Source of the DNA: Elmis aenea
Taxonomy: Eukaryota; Arthropoda; Insecta; Coleoptera; Elmidae
Assembly (NCBI GenBank): GCA_947652605.1
Contig: OX393577.1
Span: forward strand, 28,337,466 to 28,401,465
Direction of reading: 5' to 3'
Length of the DNA stretch: 64,000 nucleotides
In this document: one piece after another, positions 10,754-22,291 of the stretch
Layout of the letters: each line of letters begins with the position of its first letter
Numbering within the stretch: the stretch's first letter is position 1
Made by a program: the position numbers and the translations under genes
Notes under the pieces: generated by a model
What the model saw: only the letters and a program-made list of their open reading frames with translations
The model's database searches: none
Told to the model about the DNA's origin: nothing

Positions 10754-12485
10754 GTTTTGTCAAATTATCAACCGGCTGGTCGTACTCAAGTCTTTAACTA
10801 AATTACTAATATATTTACGCAGAGAGGTAGCCAAATATGTTAACTAGAATAACTACCTATTTGATAGAGGCATATATAGGTACCTTGTAGTAAAATGTGT
10901 ATTATTTATAAAATCATTGATTATTATTTATTTACGTTTGTGTTGTGATTCAAATTTAACAATTATATTTTAATAGTTTGACTGTGCAAACTGCATTTTA
11001 ATTTTTAATACGACAGTTTTTTAATTGTTTACTGTAAGTAAATTAAAAAGAGGTGTTACGAGTGGGAGAAGATATATATCTCTTGTTTCTGCTACCTTTT
11101 GGTCGAAGAATAGTAAGCGGTGGTTAATTGGGCCGTCAAAGATTAATGCATTTGTCTAAAAGACTTATTGCCAATGAATCTGTAATTAAAAGCCTAACCT
11201 ATACAATATTTTTTCATTTACAGCTTTTATTCTCTCACACTTTTACTCTGTTAGTGTGACAAGTCCAGCAACAAAGACAGAATTGTATTTGTAATAAATT
11301 AAAAAGATTGTCGATAAAAGCATGTAAAAGTATGATGTATTGAGTGAAGTTTCAAGGACAATTTATCGGTTTCTAATATAAATGCTCGATTTTATCAAAA
11401 TACGTGGGTGAGCAAATATATGAACTCAATTAACATTTTTATTAACTAAGTAACGGTGGGTGATACAATAAAGAAGCGAGCAAGTTTTTCGTTTAGTTTA
11501 ATCTCACATTCTCACATGCAATACACAATGAGTGTCAGGACCGGCATCAAAAGATTTAAAACTTCGAAGATCGTTGCATTTATAGTAATTAATTGTTAGT
11601 TCATAAATAATATTATCGGGAATCTTGTCAATAAAATTGAATTGTATCAACATCATTTCACTTCTTTAAATGTGGCAATGGAACAAATATGATGTTTATT
11701 TGTTATTCATAATGAAAGTGAATTTTAGAAGGGGGATTTTACGTGTTAGTATGATATAAAAGTGGATCAACATTTTTTGTATACGTGAAATTATAAAACT
11801 TTTTTGGACATAAGATAGCACAAATTTTCGTAAGTATTAGTTATGAGCAATTATGAATGTTCATTTTTATTTAGTCAACACTCAACAGTCTTCAAAAGTC
11901 TACGCTACTATTATTATTAACCTCTTCATATTTGGCAATTTTCGATGTAGTTGTTAGTTATTGGATATATCGGATTTGTACTCTAAAAATTTAATTTATT
12001 TACTAAAAATATTCGTGTTGTACGTAGGTAGCGAAACTAGTAAGTGTGACTTTCAAGATTAAACCCGTACAAAATAACTTTTCTGAAAGTAGGATAACAT
12101 TTGTGGCAACAGTTGTTTTAATATTTTGACTGTATCATGAGCGAGCACAAAAATGTCAAATTTATCAATAACTAAAACGTAAAAAAACTAAATACTTAAA
12201 TTCGTTTGTTTTTGTCGCGGTACAATGCAATCAAGTATGCAACAGTAACACCCAATGAAGGCAACATGTCTCCGATAAAAATTCGTGTATGTTTTAGAGT
12301 TTAGACTATTAAAGATATTAGTAGTTTTTTTTTTACTGGAAAATGAATCACCAATATTTTGTACTACTCTGTTAAGCCAGAATAAATATCCAAACGAAAA
12401 AAAAAAAGAGAGACCATAGTCTATTTAATCAAAATGCGTAGTTTTATACAGCTATGTTATCCTAAGAAACTCAAATTACGAGGAA
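10754..12485. other. AT-rich stretch, nothing recognised
   Basis: No protein motif, inverted-repeat pair or array that I can support. Confidence 0.5.
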
Positions 12486-12489
12486 AACA

Positions 12490-12700
12490 CTACCATAAGT
12501 TTGTTTCAGCAAGTCTATGTACGATCCGATGAACGATCAGTCGTGTGCGGTATCGATATCGAGTTTCAGCACAGTCTATGATAGTTCATCGGACGGTTAG
12601 TCGCTTATTTCAACAGTTATCGGATCAAGTCATGAACTAGTTTATGGACGATAAAAACAGTACATGAACGAAGGCAAGAACTATCGCTGGATTTTTAATA
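12490..12700 (+). repeat. Dispersed repeat I, copy 1
   Basis: This segment is related to the complement of 48066-48300 (GTTTGTTTCAGCAAGTCTAT against GTTTGTTCCAGCAAGGCTAT, and the shared block GGCAAGAACTAT near the end). Within it a unit beginning TTTCAGCA or TTTCAACA recurs three times about 50-60 bp apart (near 12505, 12563 and 12608). In both copies the three units keep the same order. Class unknown; possibly the subterminal part of a DNA transposon. Confidence 0.7.
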
Positions 12701-13440
12701 CGCATGCGCTGTTTAAAACTAACGTGTTCTTGGTAGTAAAGTATCATCAACTCAATGCAACTGCAAATTTCATAAAATGAAGAATACATGATCGCAGCGG
12801 GGCTTTTTGGGGGATGCCAGGAACCCTTGTCCCCCTGCTGGGTGCGCCACCGCGTAGAAGCGTTTTAGTAACGACTAACTTGGATTAATAAATTAGTCCA
12901 TAGTTGACGCTCGTGAATTAGTTCAAAATGTACTGCTAGAAAAAATCTCACATAATTATTGTTTGTTGCTATATTTTTATACATATATCATTTTATCAGT
13001 TCATAAAAAGAAGCTTTGGAAGACAAAAAGTATAAAGAGTTCAAAATTTTGTATAAAACGGGCCTTATATCAGACCTAAACGCCTTTTCAAGGGACTTTA
13101 ATAAAGTAACCAATGCGAAGGATGCGTTTCATTTAAATAAAAGGAAAATATCTTAAAAATAGATTTTATTATTATGTAAATATATTCCTTAAATAAATTG
13201 TTCCGGTTCACATTTGAACCAGTGACAAATGTAGTAACCGCAGATCTGAAAACAATATTTGAACGTAGGTACTGCTTGTTGTATGGATTTTGTTTTGTTT
13301 TGAATAACTTCGTAACTATAGGCCCTATCAAGATGTAAGCGATAATGATCTGAAAGTCTAAGTAGGTTAATAAATTAAAGATAAAAAATCAAAACGCCCG
13401 CAATGAATAGCTCATTTCTACAATTTCGCTACGCCGATCA
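12701..13440. other. Mostly unassigned; worn hAT-like end near 12790-12860
   Basis: A short GC-rich block (GGGGGATGCCAGGAACCC then CTGGGTGCGCCACCGCG) looks like the inner part of a CAGTGGCGCACCC-type hAT end, but termini are not preserved. The rest is AT-rich without recognisable content. Confidence 0.4.
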
Positions 13441-13640
13441 AATAGCCCATATTTGGCAACGATTGTAATAAAGCCCGGGTAATCAATCCTGATAATGGGC
13501 CGACTACAGGTACTCGGAGGAGTCGTAAAGAAATCCGTCTAAAGACAGACTCACCTACGGTGGATTAAAGTCGACTTTCACTCTTGAACACGATACGCAC
13601 AGGTAGGTTAACTACCTCAGTAGTCAGTCTTACTGGTAAT
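13440..13640. other. GC-richer unknown segment
   Basis: About 200 bp of clearly higher GC than its surroundings, including GGGCCGACTACAGGTACTCG and GACTCACCTACGGTGG. No long reading frame on either strand. It could be the untranslated end of a retroelement or a non-coding exon. I cannot decide which. Confidence 0.4.
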
Positions 13641-15734
13641 TATGTACACATAATATTTTAACGTACCCATCATCAGCGGAAATTATAAGGGAGAAATATT
13701 AAAAAGATTTAAGTAGGAGATTTATAATATATTCCAACGCCCACGATAAGTTAAAGCTGCGTACTTTGTTAACAAAAAAGTCGCTTCTGTACTTTTTCCT
13801 TTGCCGCGTTGAAATAAAATTACAAATCATGTCATATTTTACAATGAATGTATGAAATTGTGTGTTTTTCTTACTGTATTTATCTTTCACTTTTATTTAT
13901 TTGGTCAGTGTTTTTATTAATAATTAATGGTTGTTATTTTGTAAAATTAATTGTTAGTAGGTATACATATATGAATATTTTGGTCAGTATAAATAATAAA
14001 GTGTCAGTGTTAAAGCGCCTTTTGTCAGTACAATTTTGTTTGTTTGGAAGGTATTTAATTTTTTGGTCAATAAAATTTAAATTTTTAAATAAATAATGTA
14101 CCTAGGTTAACCTAATACGTTTCTTATCATTTAAAAAAAGCTCTAACTAATCTTTAACCCAACCCTCTATTACTGACCAAATGAGTGAGAGTCAGGTTAA
14201 AGGTTAGTTAAAGTTATTTTTTTAAATAAATAATGAAAATCAAGCTAATACATTTGTTTTCATTTAAAATAAATACTGACCATATATTTACCATACTGAC
14301 AGTTTTTGTATTAGTCGGTGTAATACTAACCACTTATATTACGTATTGTTATTTTATCATAAATACTGAATATTCATTTAAATGCTGATTAAAAATGTTT
14401 AAAAATACCAACTCAAAAAATAGCAGCCTTTATCAGTGGAATAAGCAAATGTGTTTATACTTTAAAGAAATATTATTGAAAATATTTCTTGTTAGACATT
14501 GAAAAATTGTGTACATTTATTTTAACTGCTTAATTTTTTCGTATTAACCGATCAATATTTCATGCTAAAAATATATTAACTTTGCAGGTGAGTTTTCATT
14601 CTGTCATTTGTAATTTTTGGTCAGACAGCTACATATTTCCTGTCTGTAAATACCGGACGCTATTTGCTATATAATCATTCGAAAAAAGCCACACTAGGTA
14701 TATAATAAAACTGCTCTATAAAATGATTATCGGTTAAAGAGAAGCAAAAACTGGTCTGTTCGTTAAATAATTTTTTTGTGGTATGCAATTTGACATAGCA
14801 TTTGCCGTAAAATCGTTGGCAAATTTAACTTTGATATCGCCTAAATCTGTTGTTGTTATTTTTCTATTTTGTATTATCGTTATCACATTAGGCATCATCT
14901 AAACTTAAGAAAAAGTTCAGTGTTTAAAAGCTACGACAGTGCTCTGTGACATTCGCTACTACGATCAAAATTTAAAATATCAGAAAAATTGAATGTGCTT
15001 TTTACGCCCTAAAAGGGTTTAACAACAATGCCGGAAGTACTTAATAATATTTGTTTATTACGTTTTTTCCCCCAAAAAAGGCTTGATATTTGTTTTAAAG
15101 ATTTATACTAACAAAGTAACCCATAATTTACAACAATGTTCGAACAAACGATAAACCATTTAATTTACCGTGTGTTAACAAAATCACCCTTTTTTTTATT
15201 TAGTTTTAATTAGGAAAACAAAATTTTAGACATGTAAATAGTGTCAATAAAATTTAAATGTCTAAAGATATACATACACACTTTTACATAATTTTCTGTT
15301 TCGGCTTTATTATTTTTAATTCTTTCTTCATTTTAAATGGCCAAGCTTATATATTTAAAAAAAATTAGAAAGAAAACGTTATTTAATAAAATTTTAATAC
15401 TTATTTGAAAATCTTTTGAAAACTTAAATATTTTGTTAAGCAAGATTTATTAAAAAATCAGTTTCATTATGTTAACAAGTCTTCGAATAACATTTTTGCA
15501 AAATTTAGTAAACGTCTTGGCTACTTTAATCGACTTTAAATGTTAAGAAATCGGTTTCATTAAGACATTGCAAATTGTTAAATTTTCATATTTTATGTTC
15601 ACTATTTTCCTATTTTACTATAGACTATTACTGCGCTCTGTGATTTTTTATTTAATAATCAATAAATTTATTTTGTTTAAAAAATCTTCCATTCATTCTT
15701 TTTAATTTAATACTTATTAGAAATAAAAAATTAT
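13641..15734. other. AT-rich stretch, nothing firm except a short direct repeat
   Basis: Short reading frames at 13699-14096 on both strands lack motifs. The direct repeat at 14077-14270 is listed separately. Confidence 0.45.
14077..14270 (+). repeat. Two imperfect ~55-bp direct repeats
   Basis: A block starting TTTTTAAATAAATAATG and running through CTAATAC-TTTGTT-ATCATTTAAA occurs near 14079 and again near 14218. Between them an inverted pair (AACTAATCTTTAACC and AGGTTAAAGGTTAGTT) could form a hairpin. Possibly a small decayed element. Confidence 0.5.
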
Positions 15735-15796
15735 ATACATAGGGGGGCAAATTTACCCTCCCGCCCCAGGTGAAATTACCACTAGGCCCGGCTCTG
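15735..15796 (-). mobile_element. hAT-like end remnant
   Basis: Read on the minus strand, CAGAGCCGGGCCTAGTGGTA followed by a CACCTGGGGCGGGAGGG block resembles a hAT terminus of the CAGNGCCGG type. No opposite end was found. Confidence 0.5.
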
Positions 15797-17039
15797 TCTA
15801 AAGGTATTTATGTACACCAAAAAGAACATAACGTGTTTTAAGATAAAGCATTTTTTTGAACTTGTGTTCATATAGTTATACCTTTTTTACCGTAACTTCA
15901 TATTTAACCAACAATTCCAAACTTTTCACATGTTTTTTTTAGGTTGCCTAAATGCGTTGTCGAAGGATAATATTAAAGTCGTTTCTTCATTGACATAAGT
16001 TTTTTTTTGTTCATTTTTTAAACCTATAATATTTTTTGACGTTTTAAGGAAAACATCGATGAAGGCGTAGACAATAATTTTATGTTGTAGAACATTGATG
16101 TTAATTAAAAACATTTTATTTGTATTTAGCTGTTTTCAATGAGCCAAAATTTTAAGGTTATTAAAAGTTTTTTTTATTTAAAAAATTTCTCCGTAATAAT
16201 GGAGATTTTGTAGGTGCTTTTTTTATATGATCGTTACACAAGTGGCCAACGGATGCAGTTAATCGCTGTTGTTAGATGTTTTAGGTCAGTTTATAATACA
16301 TACAGGTGTATAGCAACTACTCTTTGACATCAATAACAACCATATAAATTTTATACCGATAGGATATTTAGCTATAAATTTTTAGACCTTAAGCTGCGTT
16401 AAAATGCTGCTAAGGTAGGGCATAATAAAGTTTATTTAAAACATGCCGAAATGAAAAATTGGTTAGTAATAAATCTATTAGCTATAATACCAGCGGTATT
16501 TTACGTGTAGTCTCGCACAGGTGCACATGCTGAGGCCGTATTACTGCAATAATAAATTGACACAGAGTAACGTTACATGCCGATTTTAATTGTAATAAAA
16601 CAAAAGGTATAATTAGATTATGGTATCCCACTGTTTCACTCGCTTTTATTACAGGCGTTTTATGTGCCTTTAACGCACTTACGTAACATATACTAGTTTT
16701 TATCGGTAAAACGATTTGTTTAGTCTGTGTGTAATCGTATTTCTATTTAATTTTTGAGCTGCAGTGAGCGCGAATGTTTATTAAAATAAAAGATATCACA
16801 TTTTTATCTGTTATAATATTTTTGTTGTTGCCTTACTAATATCAATTTTTACTTTCCTGTCAAAGTGTGTTTGTTCCATTTAATACAATTTTTTATTGAT
16901 ATTACATACTTATAGGTGCTAACTTCATTCTTTATTTTAATTTATTTAGGTAGGTACTTATTTATTATTGAAACTCTTCTTTTTTTAAATCGGATCCTCT
17001 TGTACCCGGTGCCGAGGTATATTTTTTTAATTCTTGATT
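15797..17039. other. AT-rich stretch, nothing recognised
   Basis: Long T-rich runs on the plus strand. No supported feature. Confidence 0.5.
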
Positions 17040-17462
17040 ATGTTTATCCGCCCGCCTTACATTGGCTAACTGTGCAAGACACATCTTTTCAACCGACTCC
17101 TCTTTCTTCTGGTCTCTGCTTCACTTCGTTTTCTTATTTTGTTTCAGATCTTACTCGTCTTCTTTTTTCCTCAATCTTCATTTTCCATCCCATTTTGGGT
17201 ACCTTCTTTCTTGCCTGCACAGTAGATGTTCCAGCCATTTTAACATTGTATCAATTTTTTTCTTTATATCATTCACTCCTAGGCTTTCTCTGATTTTATC
17301 ATTGCTAATCTTGTCAATTAGTTTGCATTCATCTATTCTTTTTAAAATACTCATCCTCTGTATCTGTATCTGTATTTTTTGTTTTTGCTTTTGTATTAGT
17401 GCTCAAGTTTTTGAACTATAAGTAAGAATTGGTATGCACATTGCATTAAATACTCGCGTCTT
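17040..17462 (-). pseudogene. Non-LTR reverse transcriptase, C-terminal remnant
   Basis: The minus strand reads RVFNAMCIPILTYSSKT near 17460-17410, then QKQKIQI, RMSILKRIDECKLIDKISND, and finally DTMLKWLEHLL before the frame breaks up. This order (FNxCVLPxLTYG, then QRRM, then a D-K-x-N-E-x-I block, then xWxGH) is the stretch after the catalytic core in RTE/CR1-like elements. Tyr-Gly is Tyr-Ser and the Trp of ETW is replaced by a stop. A (GTATCT)n-like run at 17358-17376 interrupts the reading. The 119- and 125-codon plus-strand frames here are antisense artefacts. Confidence 0.7.
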
Positions 17463-18740
17463 AGTTTCTTTCAAGTTCTATTTATTACTAATCGAGCATT
17501 TATTTTTATTATTGAAACTTCATTTGTTTTTTATTTATTAAAATTATTTTTTGGCTTTCGTCAAGGAAATTAATTGCTTCTGACCATTTTTTAGACCGTA
17601 AAATACATCTTTTCTGGTTTATACCGAAAAAGTTACATAAGAGAGCGGTAAAGCTTTTACTGATCTCACTTTGCGGATCCCTTTGTAATGGATTATATAC
17701 AAAATACTATAGAATAAAATATAAAATGCAGAAAAAAAATAGTTTTTAAAGTAGATCTGATTTCATTGTGCTAGTAGTAATAAAACTGTACCTAGCTTTT
17801 CAGGAATATCATTCTGTCAGATAAGAAATACTCACGGTTGTACCTTCAACATAAAATATTCATAATTTTCATGAAAAATTTATTGCTTCTACATATAAAA
17901 AATTAAATGACATATATATTTAAATATATAGCAAATGAAAAGTTATTGTATAGGTACTATTTTATTTCGGTTTCATTGTTAACATAAAAAAAATTTGAAT
18001 GTAACATATCCAGAAAGTGTGTTTACTAAACTCGCAGGCTTTCAGGACGAGCCGCTGCGGGTACTGGAACCTGCCTACTCATCCTGTAAAGAACAACTTT
18101 AATGTATTTTTGCGTAAATATCTATTTTCTACGACCACGAATTTAAATGACTCTTACCGTACAGCCTGCATGCATAGTAAGTGGGTCCTTACGCACCGTA
18201 AGCAAAAAGCACACTAGAAATGTAGGCTTACGTCAAAATTGACAAGACAACGTAATTACATGTGTATATTAGCCAAAAAGCCGTTAAAATCGTAGGTACC
18301 TATTATGTGATCGTAGAAAAAGTAAGCTACATAACACGAGTTGTAAAGCAATTACGCGTAGCGGCTTCGTGCGCAACTTTTCCACTCGTGCGTAATATGC
18401 TTCTTACCACTCTTGTTATGTAATATACTATTATACTATGTACTGATCACAAAACTGGCTTAGTAAAGAGGTGGCAGACGATAATATAATGAGGTATCAA
18501 AAGGTTAATTCGTACAAAAAACTAGAAAATTTAAAGAGTTATTTATTTTATTTCATGTTTTTAAAAAATAGTTTTAACATTAATCAGAAATAGTGATACA
18601 CCGCATTGTCTTTATTTAAATAAAAAAGGGAATCGTAACACTTTTTCATTATTAGTTTGTAAATAAACTTTTATAAATTATTAACTTTTAGTAGTAGCTT
18701 AATGGCGTGGACGGCATTGATTAAGAGACGTTTTATCTGC
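17463..18740. other. Mostly unassigned
   Basis: 17463-17600 may be an eroded upstream part of the reverse transcriptase (minus strand), but I see no motif. The remainder has nothing recognisable. Confidence 0.4.
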
Positions 18741-18749
18741 CGTTGGAGT

Positions 18750-19408
18750 GTGCATCTTCCGAGCCCCGGGCGGCACTTTTAGTCTACTCAAATGGGGTAA
18801 AAATGAAAATCTCGTAGTAATGAAGGATCAGTAGATATAAATCAGTACCGGCACTAGCGCTATTAAATTCATAAAAATTCATTTAAAAAAAAGACTCCTT
18901 GTCGAAGTTGCAGGGTAAAACGGGCTAGTCGACCTGGCTACACTGAAAACCCGCCCCCTTGTAACGACAGAAATTCCAAGTAATAAAATTTATAATAGAG
19001 TACCAACCATTCAACAAAATTATGAAACATTTCATTTATTTTAGGCATTAAATTCCGTGCAGTTTTAAACTCTATTGTAACAGGGATTTTTCACCCTTAT
19101 TAAAAATAATTTCGTGGGAGTGGGGGCGATCTGATTAAAGAAAATAAAAATCAGAAAAGGTTCTACTGTAAAACAGTAATTTTGGAAGATGATAAAGTAT
19201 TCCCCATTATTTAACTTTGCTTTAAAACACGTTTGAACGTCTAAAATTAAAAAAAAAAATCGCCTGCGGCGTATTCTGTTTTTCCCCCCACTTTTTTTGT
19301 GTCGATCTCTGCTTGCTTTTGGCAAAAATCAAAAATTAGCAACCTTTTTTATAGGGGCGGCAGATTCAGGGACCGCCCCGGGCGGCACAACCTCTAGCTA
19401 CGCAACTG
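18750..19408 (-). mobile_element. Worn hAT-like element or fragments
   Basis: The right edge at 19346-19408, read on the minus strand, is CAGTTGCGTAGCTAGAGG followed by GTGCCGCCCGGGGCGG, the form of a CAGTGGCGTAGC-type hAT terminus. A related block (GCCCCGGGCGGCACTTTTAG) lies in inverted orientation at 18762. They could be the two ends of one element, but the left terminus and an 8-bp duplication could not be identified. Confidence 0.45.
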
Positions 19409-19677
19409 GACGCAGAATTAATAAGAAAAACAAAAAGAGATTCTTTATGTGTGCTGTATCACTGCGTGCCGTTCACAAGTTCATACTAAAATGTTTCACT
19501 AATGAAGAATGAAGGAAGACGCTGCGCCGGCGTCGCCAATCTGCATGATGTGTGAATGTAGTTCGGTAAATTCCGGGACCTTCCTACACAATGTGAAGTG
19601 AACTACCAGCGTCCGGCGGTATTATCAAACCGCGCGTATTTTCTATTTATTATTTTTTAATTTTGACTGACTGCCAG

Positions 19678-19741
19678 CCGGGACCTTTGTATGCGGGCCC
19701 TAGACATTTGTCTTTTTTGTCTAGGCCATAATCCGGCCCTG
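19678..19741 (-). mobile_element. hAT-like end remnant
   Basis: On the minus strand CAGGGCCGGATTATGGCCTA leads into a block with TCTAGGGCCCGC. CAGGGCCGGATTA is a familiar hAT MITE end in animals. The opposite end is not visible, so this is a solo terminus. Confidence 0.55.
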
Positions 19742-21274
19742 CCTGGAAGTAGTAAAATACTATCTTACCCATACACAAGTTGTTTTGGCAGTTATCTGTC
19801 GAAGAAGTATAGTTTAACAAAGTGAAGGGTCGAGAACTTTTCCTCCCTAAATAATTCGGTCAGTTGTCGATTGCGGTGAAATTTAATTGAAAAGTACAAT
19901 TAAAAAAGTTGGTGCCTTGGCTATCTAGTCTTTGTACATAGCTTTGCAGCGTTTGCTAATTATTCTATACAATTTCACCGGTTATTCGATAAAGTTTAAG
20001 CTATTCAGAGCATTTTAGTTCAGTTTCACAAGCATTCAAGTCTTGAATATATATTGTATCTCAATACCACAATCTAAGTCTGGCTTGTAAATCATTCAGT
20101 GCATACAATAGACTTTTAAATCTGAAAGTTACTTGATTGTCACCGGTGATTGCTAGACGTTCACAGATAGGTCTACTTATTTACGCCGCGGGACCAGGGC
20201 TACCGTGCGAAAGTGTAACAAAGGAAAGTCGATTCCAGCTGGTAATTAGCACGTGATTTATGAATGATATATCTATTGAAATCTATAAATTGTTATGTCA
20301 CTAACAGATGACGTAATTAGAAGTAAATTGCATAATTTATATTAATTTGTAATTAATAAAAACGTTGTAATAATAGAATCATTTAATGCATTGTTTTTAA
20401 TTGCTGAAATAAGTGACTGTCGATATAAATAAGACAACGCTAAAGTGTGGGGACGACCAAATGTAAAAAAAAGCTTGTACGAAGTGAGCATCCAATTAAT
20501 TCTTGTATTTGTTACGAATCTATGTAAATATTAAAATATACATTAACACATTTAGAACACGTTAAATTTACATTTCATCTAACACGGTTACATCTTGTTC
20601 AGGAAGCAGTCATGTTGCTGTAGCCATAGGTGTGACATCTTAAGCTGGACTTTTATCATTTAAATGTAAGAATCGTAAGACTTGTGATTTAACCGCTTCG
20701 TGTGAGTAAAATGTTATGCTCACTAAATTTAGTTTAGTTCATTGGGTAATTTAATAGAAAGAATACTTTTCGTGTTTACAAATAACTGTTGCGTTTCTAG
20801 TTGACAAACTTTTTAATTGTAAGTTACACGAAGTTTGGTTGTTTCAGCTTCTAGTGCGTTATCTTTGAGATCTACCTGTTTCGGGGTCTGAGCGGAAGGA
20901 TTAACATTGGGCCATTTCCTTCATGAAAATTTATTAATATTAGATCACAATTGCAGATATTTTTATCACATGTAGGAAAATGCCTTTTTTTAGCAAATTT
21001 TAAGTACATTGTAATAATCTCTCCAACGATACAAGAGAAAAACATGAAAAGGTTAAGACGCAAGAGTAAAGAAAATAAGGCAGGATGTTTAAGATAGAGA
21101 CCGTCAACTCCACAACAGAACAGCGGTAGTAAAAGAAAAGTTGGCGACTGCGCCTGTGAGGCGACGAGGCGAGGCGACTGCCTCAGGCGCCAGAATGAGA
21201 CAGTAAAAATACAAAATATTTAGCTAGTAATAATATATGTCAAAATTCGTAAACTATAAAAAAAATTGTAACGA
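19742..21274. other. Mostly AT-rich, nothing firm
   Basis: A slightly GC-richer patch at 20140-20240 and another at 21140-21200 (GGCGACTGCGCCTGTGAGGC) stand out but match nothing I know. Confidence 0.45.
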
Positions 21275-21282
21275 CCTATACA

Positions 21283-22283
21283 CAGTGATGTAAAATTACC
21301 GTAATTTAAAATTTTGGTTAATTACCGTGGTAATTTACCATTTTTTATTACCATTTTTAATTTTTTGGTATTTCATGTCGTGATTGATAATTTGCGATTG
21401 TAATTTATCACTCTTGATTTTGTATTTAATGTGTAGGTAATTAAACTAGAAATAATTAATAAAAAATCAAAAACTTTTATTGTAAATAACAAAACGTTAA
21501 AACTAATTATAACATAAAAAATTAAAAAAACGTACCTAATGTATCAACACATAAAATCTTTTTCTGTTTAATTTTCATTCGGATTCAAATCACAATCGGT
21601 TTCATATTCACTTACTGACATTAACTCTTCTAAGGCAAAGGAATTTGATTCCTGAGAAGTGCAAGGTTCTTCCTCATGTTGAAATAAAGTTTTGGGTTTA
21701 CTTAGTTTTAAATTATAATGAACAAATAATAACTTTGCGGCTCTTTCATTTGTTAGTTTGTTTCATTTTTTGTTATGAATTGCCAAAAGCAGAAAAAGAT
21801 TTTTCTGTGGAAAACGTTGTTGCAGGACAATACAATATTTCTGTAGCTACTTTTCCTAAACTTGTAGTTGAGTAAAGTGACTTCCACCACAAAACAGAAC
21901 TTAATGTACTAGAGCTTGACGCAGTCCATCGGAAATCTTTAGCAAAAAGTTCTTCCTCTTCTTTGTACAAAGCCACCTCAGCCATTATTTGACCAATATG
22001 ACTTCCCCTAATAAAATATGACGATAGTTTGTTAATATAAGGAAGAGCATCAACAGATTCATCATTATTTAAGTTTTTACACATATAATTTGGGTCAAGT
22101 AAATTTTCATCAAAATGAACTGGTCTAAGAGCCATTTTCTTTATTTTTTTGTCAAAAAATGTTGCACTAGATCTAAATGCGATATCAATTTGGTAATTTA
22201 TGGTAATTTAAAATGGTAAATTACGGATACATTACAGTAATTAATGTGGTAATTTACGGCGTAAATTACGACTCACATCACTG
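21283..22283 (-). mobile_element. hAT element, internally deleted, with transposase C-terminus
   Basis: The termini CAGTGATGTAAAATTACC and ...CACATCACTG are inverted (CAGTGATGT/ACATCACTG). CCTATACA is repeated exactly at 21275-21282 and 22284-22291, an 8-bp hAT duplication. Both ends carry many copies of the word TTACCGTAATTT / GGTAATTTAC, likely transposase-binding repeats. The 1001-bp body encodes only the C-terminal part of the transposase on the minus strand, so it cannot move by itself. Confidence 0.93.
21568..22195 (-). pseudogene. hAT transposase C-terminal (dimerisation) domain
   Basis: About 205 codons on the minus strand. The order of features is that of the hAT dimerisation domain: a hydrophobic N-terminal stretch (YINKLSSYFIRGS), a FAKDFRWTASSSSTLS linker, then WWKSL, VATEILYCPAT and EKSFSAFG. 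A one-base shift and one in-frame stop follow FSAFG, after which LTNERAAKLLFVHYN and an acidic tail run to the TAA at 21568-21570. This region of the family helps form the transposase oligomer; the catalytic DDE part and the BED zinc finger are absent. The frame enters directly from the terminal repeat at ~22195, showing where the deletion lies. Confidence 0.9.
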
Positions 22284-22291
22284 CCTATACA

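Noticed and set aside
16916..17421. Overlapping 125- and 119-codon plus-strand frames, hydrophobic
   Set aside because: They are antisense to a reverse-transcriptase remnant and T-rich, which gives artificial Phe/Leu/Ser runs.
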